Source: JBFJVZ01 sp041623895
Lineage (GTDB): Bacteria; Planctomycetota; Planctomycetia; Pirellulales; Pirellulaceae
Assembly: GCA_041623895.1 (NCBI GenBank)
Contig: JBFJVZ010000083.1
Coordinates: forward strand, 1-20,403
Direction of reading: 5' to 3'
DNA length: 20,403 nt
Shown: in pieces, positions 8,201 through 12,746 of the stretch
Numbering within the stretch: position 1 is the stretch's first letter
Layout: every line of letters starts with the position of its first letter
Notes under the pieces: model-generated
The model's input: only the letters and a program-made list of their open reading frames with translations
What the model was told of the DNA's origin: nothing
Database searches by the model: none
Made by a program: the position numbers and the translations under genes

Positions 8201-8890
8201 GCCGGGTGGCCCCCATAGGACTGACCAGCCATGTTGCCAGAGTTGTGCCTGCGGTGAGTTTCGCTGCCACTGGGAGAACAGCTGATCGGGCACTTCCGGA
8301 TGCACGTCCCCCCGTGCCGCCCTGATACGACTGGGCAAGTATCGCGACGTGACCAAAGAGACATCACCGCTGTAGACTTCGCGCAGCGATTTCAGGAAGG
8401 CAAACGGTTCAACCCAAAAAGCGCCCCGTCGCGGGGCCTCCGCATCGACTCTCATGCTGACGAACAACGATCCGCGATCGGGATCGACGGCAACCACATC
8501 ACCGATCCAGTGGTAGGCTGATTCGTGCTGTTCGTCGACATCGCGATCGTTAAATTCCGCTGAATCATGGCGTCGATCGACGAGCGCGTCACAGGCGGCT
8601 TCGACAGCTATCGTGTCCTCTTCGCGAACGTGCCACAAACTCGGTCTGAGCGCCGTTGTGCCTTCGAGCGTCCAATCCAGTGGCGCGGTTTGGCCAACAC
8701 TGATTTCATAGATCGCGCTGGCTCCGTCGTCTTCGCTGAGGCGAACACTCAAGGCTACCAGCCGAGTCCAACGCCGGCTCAACTGCCATTCAGCACTAAC
8801 GGCTGCGGCGGCTTCTCGATATTCATCCGCTTGCCCCGCTGGCAAATCCAAAGTGATTGCCGCTGATGCAACGGGCAGATCCGTGCTCAC
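5249..8890 (-). CDS. Tandem SF1 helicase: Upf1/DNA2-like core fused to UvrD/Rep-like core
   Basis: A 1213-aa protein. The GTG start at 8890 overlaps the TGA of the upstream gene (GTGA). The frame is open to 9043, but those extra residues would duplicate the end of the upstream gene and look non-coding. After an N-terminal region (about 1-205) without a recognised fold comes a Upf1/DNA2-type core: Walker A GPPGTGKT (227-234), Walker B DEAG (397-400), VGDARQLSP (421-429), QYRMHP (469-474), RQGTEAD (594-600) and NVGLSRA (624-630). A second, UvrD/Rep-like core follows: Q-motif FSDEQQ (704-709), Walker A GVAGSGKT (725-732), DESQD (843-847), YDNAQNIYD (877-885), ESFRSTRP (907-914), HSFKG (1050-1054) and YVAMTRAK (1080-1087). 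Both cores keep their ATPase residues, so two active motors are expected; Upf1-like and UvrD-like enzymes generally move in opposite polarity. The C-terminal 110 residues are unassigned. Cytoplasmic; translationally coupled to the RNase H gene. Confidence 0.9.
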   Translation of the reverse strand: MSTDLPVASAAITLDLPAGQADEYREAAAAVSAEWQLSRRWTRLVALSVRLSEDDGASAIYEISVGQTAPLDWTLEGTTALRPSLWHVREEDTIAVEAACDALVDRRHDSAEFNDRDVDEQHESAYHWIGDVVAVDPDRGSLFVSMRVDAEAPRRGAFWVEPFAFLKSLREVYSGDVSLVTSRYLPSRIRAARGDVHPEVPDQLFSQWQRNSPQAQLWQHGWSVLWGPPGTGKTGVIGREVANSLQDSDSRVLVVSTTNRATDEVAVRIGREARKIHPPWVDHGDVVRIGKSAHLETFEREGLEALLGPESIEIRRLISDSIRKLNQAESPAERARLKLQVNAAYAQLDEHAGELFFDPNIRVVVCTVYAAMRMLCDRRFGPMLDEGRAPLSTVVIDEAGLVSRAATAALSLLAADRVWLVGDARQLSPISKIERIVAENKARWMASSGLSHLNADQLTRPAVTLLSTQYRMHPEIGDVVSKFQYDGLLRHAEATGHKTWQPPPIIAEIPRAIWYVIDEETKRRSRIRASRGPGQRSWTRVLATEVLDKLFGDSEFAACEGCYITPFRGQVAAINSYLRQRKVANWTASSVHTRQGTEADAVIFDTVNAGSTGWAPHEWKRLINVGLSRARHMMILIASRDEMKEPYLQPLADLLWPAVLKSRGGKLHWQQVDPQIRRESVSIPGISERLGDQLAVRESMRPVFSDEQQRLCGLRLDGKPRLVRGVAGSGKTVVLAHWLARTVLSDIQRGDEPGAPIWVVYANMALSGLLTDVVHAAWQELNTDQAFPWDRVRFHHVNDVLDRLLIARGKYLSSFNRDINAAAEAYLKLVPKPEPVCRSMFIDESQDFGPATLRLLALLTEQAESSDQNSKNLNLFYDNAQNIYDRAMPKWTDLGVDLRGRSTVMQESFRSTRPIAEYALNVLCRLTDAAKNSEQRELVHRDLLRERKLNAGQTWWQVRYTETDGPEPELQLLKNSVLERQRLVKQLVQYVREQHVRPSQICILFNGRKADRSLRFDIAPQLKSRGIDLHVTRRESIRPDDRAITATTVHSFKGYDAELVWVFDAGNFALPDRTLAYPLYVAMTRAKSQLILSGHHSTNPTANQLLQLLRQTQVDLREARQLDTETDREDIRRELIHCLGNDHQDWIDELIRRQPIKLSPLLDSEGRIAHEPLFHFRTPLFHYVCFAAGVISKQQQQLEHDGYTILMPGDPIA
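8887..8890 (-). promoter_or_regulatory. GTGA stop/start overlap (translational coupling)
   Basis: On the minus strand the RNase H fusion gene ends ...TTGTGA and the helicase begins at the overlapping GTG. A 4-nt overlap is the usual mark of translational coupling. It settles the helicase start, because no separate ribosome binding site is evident. Confidence 0.8.
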
Positions 8891-10080
8891 AATTTGCTCG
8901 ATTCGCGGATGACTTTGGCTTCTTCGACGTGGTACATGCGGCGGCAATTCTCGCAATACAAATACCAACTGAAATGATAGGCCGCATCCGCTTTGTGTTT
9001 CTTGACCTCCCGTCGCACCAGGGGCGTGCCACAATTGCGACAAGGATCGCCCGTTTTTCGCGGCTTGGCGGCAGGCTTGTTGTCCTTGCTTGCGACGTGC
9101 GAGCTAGCGGCCGTAGACCGCTTCGCCGGATGCGATGTTGTTGATGCTTTCGATGGTTTCAGTTTTGTCGTGTTTTGGTAATAACCGACGTCGATTTTCA
9201 AATGTTCCTGTTTGACCGCCCGCGCTGCTAACTGATCACACCGTTCGTTGTCGTTGATTCCCGCGTGACCTTTGACCCACGCCATATCGACATCGTGAAC
9301 GAGGAAGGCGTCAAGAAATCGTTTCCAAAGATCAAGATTCTTGGTCTTGCGCTGGCCCCAATTCTTTGCCGCGATTCGGAACAGCGTGCCCTGATTGACC
9401 ATGTCGGTGACGTACCGCGAATCGCTGTGCAAATGCACGCGGCAGGGTTGCTTCAGCGCCTCCAGGCCGGCGACTGCGGCCATCAACTCCATTCGATTGC
9501 TGCTGGTATTGCGAAAACCATCGCTCAATTCCTTGCTGTGGTCACCAAATCGCAGCACGACACCGTAACCGCCCTGGCCTCGATTCGGTTCGGCGCTGCC
9601 GTCGGTAAAGATCGTGACGGGCGCGGCGATTGTCGACCGCGATAACATGCCGAAGAGTTTGATTTCGGGGACGCGCGCGAATGAATATAGCCATTGCCGT
9701 TTGATCTCAGACCAAGCCATCCCCCGATCGCTCCCCATGCGTCCAATCGCGACTGACTTGGCGCCGACTCTGAGCATCTGCTCGGTGACATCATCAATTC
9801 CTTTTTCGATGTACTCACGGCGCACGGCGCCGTGGGGATGAACTCGGCTGGGAAAAACAAATGCATGGGCGGGTGTTTGATCAGTACGAGCAATGCGAAG
9901 CACGCGGCCTGGTTCAATGTCTCCAGCGGTGAACGCCTTGCGATAAGCCGCCGTCACGTCGGGATAGATCGATTTCAGCTGAGACCATTGGTTGCCGTTG
10001 GCCGTACCGGCACAATCAACTTCAATGACCACGGCGTCCGTGCGAAGTTCCGACAGGTCATCGTGGCAGTATTGAAACAT
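8887..10080 (-). CDS. Macrodomain-like / RNase HI / zinc-ribbon fusion protein
   Basis: A 397-aa protein from the ATG at 10080; a TTG one codon earlier is possible and no clear Shine-Dalgarno sequence is visible. Residues about 10-145 resemble DarG-type macrodomains: a GTANGNQWSQLKSIYP stretch where DarG has a Gly-rich nucleotide loop, then EPGRVL, FPSRVHPHG, an EKGIDDVTEQM helix, and VGAKSVAIGRMGSDRGMAW near the usual SIAiPpLGcGxGGLxW motif. Several Gly and catalytic-loop residues differ, so it may bind rather than hydrolyse ADP-ribose. Residues about 153-290 are a complete RNase HI domain: TDGS with D160, E198 in NRMEL, D220 in HSDSRYV, H272 in KGHAG and D282 in NERCDQLA, i.e. all catalytic residues of E. 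coli RNase HI. A basic Ser/Ala/Lys linker leads to CRNC (347-350) and CENC (376-379), a probable zinc ribbon. Its last codons overlap the helicase start, so the two proteins are made together and probably cooperate. Confidence 0.88.
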   Translation of the reverse strand: MFQYCHDDLSELRTDAVVIEVDCAGTANGNQWSQLKSIYPDVTAAYRKAFTAGDIEPGRVLRIARTDQTPAHAFVFPSRVHPHGAVRREYIEKGIDDVTEQMLRVGAKSVAIGRMGSDRGMAWSEIKRQWLYSFARVPEIKLFGMLSRSTIAAPVTIFTDGSAEPNRGQGGYGVVLRFGDHSKELSDGFRNTSSNRMELMAAVAGLEALKQPCRVHLHSDSRYVTDMVNQGTLFRIAAKNWGQRKTKNLDLWKRFLDAFLVHDVDMAWVKGHAGINDNERCDQLAARAVKQEHLKIDVGYYQNTTKLKPSKASTTSHPAKRSTAASSHVASKDNKPAAKPRKTGDPCRNCGTPLVRREVKKHKADAAYHFSWYLYCENCRRMYHVEEAKVIRESSKL

Positions 10081-10259
10081 CAACGAAATCGAGTCAGGGG
10101 ATGACGATTGTCAAACCGGCGGCGCAAATTCCGGTTTCGCACAAGGTTCCTGAGCGGCCCGAGGCGACGCGGGCGACCTGCGGGTGAGTCGAAACGAACC
10201 TGGGCCAGAACACCAAGATATCAAAATAATGCAGCTCAGGACCCGGAGGTTTTGCTGTC

Positions 10260-10278
10260 AGGACAGGGAGAGCGTCCT
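10260..10278 (+). repeat. AGGAC/GTCCT hairpin repeat, copy 1
   Basis: Arms AGGAC (10260-10264) and GTCCT (10274-10278) enclose AGGGAGAGC. The right arm overlaps the first arm of bipartite repeat copy B. A second version with nearly the same loop (AAGGAGAGC) but different paired arms lies at 20297-20313. Confidence 0.6.
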
Positions 10279-10347
10279 GGGGCTGCGGAATGCTCGCTCA
10301 GACGAGCAATCCTGGCCCCAGGCTCTATCCTGTCACTGCTGCGCAGT
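10276..10347 (+). repeat. Bipartite stem-loop repeat, expanded copy (B)
   Basis: Stem 1 arms are CCTGGGGC (10276-10283) and GCCCCAGG (10315-10322). Between them lies an extra internal hairpin, TGCTCG-CTCAGA-CGAGCA (10291-10308). The 12-nt linker CTCTATCCTGTC follows, then the mini-hairpin ACTGC-TGC-GCAGT (10335-10347). The mini-hairpin arms differ from copies A and C yet remain fully paired. Confidence 0.7.
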
Positions 10348-10372
10348 TGTCGTATGGTCGTGACGAATGAAA

Positions 10373-10582
10373 ACGTTCATGCCTACGACTACCGTGACTC
10401 AGAAGAAAACCCAGGCTCAAATCCCTTCCCTCGCCGGACGCTCTCCAGCTCATGACCGCCGGGCAAAACAGAAAAACTTCCGCGGTTCATTTACGGCCTT
10501 GACCAGACGTGTCAAAAGCAGCGTGACGATGAGTTCCCTCAATAACAATCCCTTTGACATGAGGAGAAATCACCGTGGCTAA
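10373..10582 (+). CDS. Possible small upstream reading frame, unknown
   Basis: An open frame starting at ATG 10367 or 10379 encodes about 67-71 residues, rich in Thr, Lys, Arg and Ser (MPTTTVTQKKTQAQIPS near the start). It ends with a TAA overlapping the first codons of the 89-aa gene by 8 bp, so the ribosome binding site of that gene lies inside it. There is no good ribosome binding site of its own and no recognisable motif. It may be a leader or coupled small protein, or chance. Confidence 0.25.
   Translation, partial: TFMPTTTVTQKKTQAQIPSLAGRSPAHDRRAKQKNFRGSFTALTRRVKSSVTMSSLNNNPFDMRRNHRG
10561..10574 (+). promoter_or_regulatory. Ribosome binding site fixing the GTG start of the 89-aa gene
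   Basis: GAGGAG at 10561-10566, eight bases before the GTG at 10575, is a strong Shine-Dalgarno match. It decides this non-ATG start. Confidence 0.75.
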
Positions 10583-10844
10583 ACCAGTCGAAACCCTCTC
10601 CATCCCCACCGGAAATGGAGCCTTGATCAATGCGTCGCTTTGGGAAAACGAAGTGGAGCAGGAGAAACAGAAATTCACGACATACTCGGTATCGATCGAA
10701 AAGCGGTATCGCGACGGCGATCAATGGAAGACCGCCAAGAGTTTCAAGGCGAATGAATTGCTTCAAGTTGCCTACGCAGCCACGGAAGCCTACAAGCGGG
10801 CGCTGCAGCACCGGCAAGAGCATGATCGTCAACAAGTTGCCTAA
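10575..10844 (+). CDS. Small conserved-looking hypothetical protein (89 aa)
   Basis: Encoded from a GTG with a strong GAGGAG ribosome binding site. The body reads as a compact alpha/beta protein: an N-terminal strand region with INASLWENE (about 18-26), FTTYSVSIEKRYRDGDQWK (34-52) as likely beta strands, then KSFKANELLQVAYAATEAYK as a helix. The layout Ile-x-Ala-x-(Ile/Leu)-Trp-x-Asn-Glu, then an aromatic strand, then Ser-Phe and an Asp/Glu-Leu-Leu helix, resembles small proteins I recall from many bacterial genomes without an assigned function, some near plasmid or phage genes. No cysteine, signal peptide or membrane segment. It stands alone between two long gaps. Function unknown. Confidence 0.75.
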   Translation: MAKPVETLSIPTGNGALINASLWENEVEQEKQKFTTYSVSIEKRYRDGDQWKTAKSFKANELLQVAYAATEAYKRALQHRQEHDRQQVA

Positions 10845-10864
10845 ACACCAACTTGCCTAAACAC
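10837..10864 (+). repeat. Short tandem duplication at the stop codon of the 89-aa gene
   Basis: TTGCCTAAACAC occurs at 10837-10848 and again at 10853-10864, a 16-bp period. The first copy contains the TAA stop of the 89-aa gene. It looks like a recent local slippage duplication. Confidence 0.6.
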
Positions 10865-11483
10865 AATCGCCAACAAGGGGCAAAGGCATCGTCGTGCCCG
10901 GCGGTGCCCGTTCGCCGGCTGATTCAGCCGTGGTGTTCGTCGATCCGATCAACAACAACGGAGTTGGAAAGTATTTAACCGGGCACCGGCAAATGGTTTG
11001 CCACTCCTGTTTGACCGTCCATCCCGGTTTTTTGTGGGTCAACTTCTCCTTCTTTCGACATTTCTTGTTCGAAACTGGATGTTCGTCTGTTACGCAACGA
11101 GAACCGCAGAGCGTCCAACAAGAAATCTCGAAGGACAAAGTCCAGAAAGCCCCACCACTGAGCCACACCAAAACGTGATGAACCCTGATTGACCGTCGCA
11201 TTTGAGGCAACTGGCACAAGCTTGTTGCACCGCCAGTCACCGCGACCGGCCAGGCTGGACGCAATTTATTTCCGTGTTTGGTACGCCGAATGCGTTCCCC
11301 ATTGGCGGTCGAAACCTTTCATTCAGAGCCTCGTTCGATTCGGAACGAAGACTCGACGGCTCCTGCGTGAGCCACATATCGCTGGTGTCAGATCATCGTT
11401 CGCTCTACGTTGCTGACGTCCAAGCGTGCCGACGATAGGACCCACTTCCTGTCGTCGGTATTTGTTTTCTTGTAGTCGTGAAA
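10845..11483. other. Intergenic region, no convincing gene
   Basis: About 640 bp between the 89-aa gene and the universal stress protein gene. Reading frames here (for example a 135-aa minus-strand one) have odd composition, rich in Cys, Trp, Thr and Pro, with no motif. A 9-bp inverted repeat CGGTGCCCG/CGGGCACCG lies at 10902-10910 and 10980-10988. A strong hairpin with a T-rich tail lies near the right end, listed separately. The stress-protein promoter is expected here, but I cannot place it. Confidence 0.55.
11429..11474 (+). terminator. Terminator-like hairpin upstream of the stress-protein gene
   Basis: CCGACGATAGG (11429-11439) pairs with CCTGTCGTCGG (11448-11458), an 11-bp stem with one T-G wobble and an 8-nt loop, followed by TATTTGTTTTCTTG. 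A stem plus T-rich tail fits a Rho-independent terminator. Its place directly in front of the next start codon means it could end transcription from the left or act as a leader attenuator. Confidence 0.45.
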
Positions 11484-12428
11484 ATGGCTGCTTCCCGCAT
11501 GAGAATCTTCAAAAACGTTCTTGTTTATCAGGCTGCCGATCAGGGCGTGTCTGCGTCGCTGAGGATCGCCGCTCGATTGTCGCGGCAAATGCAATCTCGA
11601 GTGACGGTGGTCGACATCCACCGGCCAAGGCACGTTTGGTGGGAAAACTTTTTCGAGGACCAATCGGATGTCGACCAGGCAGAGAGATCCGAGCAACTGG
11701 ATCGCCTGAACGCGTTAGTCGATGCAGTCGATATGCCTGACGGCGATGTTCACATCAAGATCTTGGAGGGCCGCCCGATTGACGCGCTGATCAGCGAAGC
11801 CCTGGCAGGATCACATGATTTGATCGTCAGAGACGCCGAAAGCAAGGCGGAAAAACTGTTTTTTGGCAGCCTGGATCTCCGCTTGCTACGCCTTGCACCG
11901 ACCCCCGTCTGGATAGCCGATCCGACCGTGCCAGACAAAACGCGTCGTATCCTCGCCGCGATTGACCCGCAGGTTGATAAGGATGACATGGAGTTGAATG
12001 AGCGAATCATTCGACTCGCATCAATGCTGGCTCGTCAAGACGAGGCCGAATTACACATCGTCAGCGCCTGGTTCACGCCGGCAGCATCTTTTGAGCATCG
12101 CGGTAGCGACTATGACCGCTACAGCGAGGCAAAAGCAAATGTGCGCCGTCGAGCCTTGGTAAACGTTGAACATATTGTTAATACCAGCCTGCTGCAGATT
12201 CCGGCAAACCGTGTTCTTTTTGAGGAAGGTGTGCCCAGCAACACCATCGTTTCGGCCGTCCTGCGAGTTCAGCCGGATTTGCTAATCATGGGATCGGTCG
12301 CACGAAAAGGAATTCCCGGACTGTGGATCGGCGACACTGCCGATGAAGTCACCCGGCAAGTCGAATGCTCGATCCTAACCATCAAGCCCGAGAACTTTAC
12401 GTTTCTGCTCCCATCAGAATCGCGTTAG
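11484..12428 (+). CDS. UspE-like tandem universal stress protein
   Basis: Two Usp domains (about 1-150 and 155-314 of 314 aa). The start is uncertain: GTG 11478, ATG 11484 and ATG 11499 are in frame and none has a clear Shine-Dalgarno. Homology favours a beginning near MRIFKNVLVY (11499). Domain 1 has the VLVY strand, the SRVTVVDIH strand, HDLIVRDAES and a GSLDLRLLRLAPTPVWI segment like the Usp C-terminal nucleotide loop. Domain 2 opens with TRRILAAIDP and ends with DLLIMGSVARKGIPG, then LWIGDTADEV, then SILTIKPENF, close to the UspE pattern (GxxxRxGI, then GxTAExV, then LxIKP). This suggests ATP or ligand binding in domain 2 and a more degenerate domain 1. Such cytoplasmic proteins respond to starvation, oxidative or osmotic stress. 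The next gene is a mechanosensitive channel in the same direction, which fits an osmotic/envelope-stress theme, but the 318-bp gap argues against a simple operon. Confidence 0.88.
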   Translation: MAASRMRIFKNVLVYQAADQGVSASLRIAARLSRQMQSRVTVVDIHRPRHVWWENFFEDQSDVDQAERSEQLDRLNALVDAVDMPDGDVHIKILEGRPIDALISEALAGSHDLIVRDAESKAEKLFFGSLDLRLLRLAPTPVWIADPTVPDKTRRILAAIDPQVDKDDMELNERIIRLASMLARQDEAELHIVSAWFTPAASFEHRGSDYDRYSEAKANVRRRALVNVEHIVNTSLLQIPANRVLFEEGVPSNTIVSAVLRVQPDLLIMGSVARKGIPGLWIGDTADEVTRQVECSILTIKPENFTFLLPSESR

Positions 12429-12467
12429 CACAGTGCCGCGTCAGCCTGATGGCCAAGAACGCCCATC

Positions 12468-12485
12468 GGAAGTCTTCTGACTTCC
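12468..12485 (+). terminator. Stem-loop after the stress-protein gene
   Basis: A perfect 7-bp stem GGAAGTC/GACTTCC with the loop TTCT, 40 bp after the stress-protein stop. No T-run follows, so intrinsic termination is doubtful; it may protect the 3' end of the mRNA. Confidence 0.4.
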
Positions 12486-12550
12486 GCAGCAGCGAATGCT
12501 CGCCGGAGCGTCGATTGATAGCATCGACATTCGCATGACTGCTGATGATG

Positions 12551-12568
12551 GGTGGTCGCGCGACCACC
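12551..12568. promoter_or_regulatory. Perfect 18-bp palindrome (operator candidate)
   Basis: GGTGGTCGCGCGACCACC reads the same on both strands. A perfect palindrome without a loop, about 180 bp upstream of the channel start, is the shape expected of a dimeric repressor site. No regulator is identified. Confidence 0.35.
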
Positions 12569-12735
12569 GGGCAGTTGCCGCTTTCTTCGATTGGCAAACA
12601 CGATGAAGCTGCCGTGAATGCCGCCTGATGAGGGGAAAACACTGTAGCTTTTTTTCGTCAAACGCTCGGCCTTGACCGCCTGAAATGCGGTCGGCTATTG
12701 ATCAGGCAGCAACGTTGTCCGACATCGTCAGGAAA

Positions 12736-12746
12736 AAGGAGTCTCT
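12736..12746 (+). promoter_or_regulatory. Ribosome binding site fixing the TTG start of the channel gene
   Basis: AAGGAG at 12736-12741, five bases before the TTG at 12747, is a near-ideal Shine-Dalgarno. It supports this TTG, which also places the signal peptide correctly. Confidence 0.8.

Larger units (their letters stand above)
10084..10574. other. Intergenic region with repeats ahead of the 89-aa gene
   Basis: About 490 bp. The left part must hold the promoter of the minus-strand RNase H/helicase operon, but no clear -35/-10 is visible. The middle (10260-10347) carries two overlapping hairpin repeats, listed separately. The right part (10373-10574) contains a short open frame of uncertain status and the ribosome binding site of the 89-aa gene. 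Confidence 0.6.
12429..12746. other. Intergenic region rich in inverted repeats
   Basis: The 318-bp gap between the stress-protein and channel genes has no credible gene. It carries four local inverted repeats: GGAAGTC-TTCT-GACTTCC (12468-12485), GCGAATG/CATTCGC with a nested GTCGAT/ATCGAC (12492-12534), a perfect 18-bp palindrome (12551-12568), and GACCGC/GCGGTC (12674-12692). A T7 run follows AGC at about 12648-12655. The right end holds the ribosome binding site of the channel gene. Confidence 0.6.

Noticed and set aside
8891..9043. Longer helicase N-terminus starting at 9043
   Set aside because: It would overlap the RNase H fusion gene by about 150 bp and cover the coding sequence of its zinc ribbon. 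The GTG at 8890 in a GTGA overlap gives a cleaner start.
8887..10080. DarTG toxin-antitoxin system
   Set aside because: Only a degenerate macrodomain-like region is present and there is no DarT-like ADP-ribosyltransferase gene in the window; the partner is a helicase.
10857..11264. 135-aa minus-strand frame in the gap after the 89-aa gene
   Set aside because: Odd composition rich in Cys, Trp and Pro, no motif, no ribosome binding site.
12397..12661. Two minus-strand frames of about 80 aa between the stress-protein and channel genes
   Set aside because: They cross the inverted repeats, overlap each other in different frames and show no protein features.
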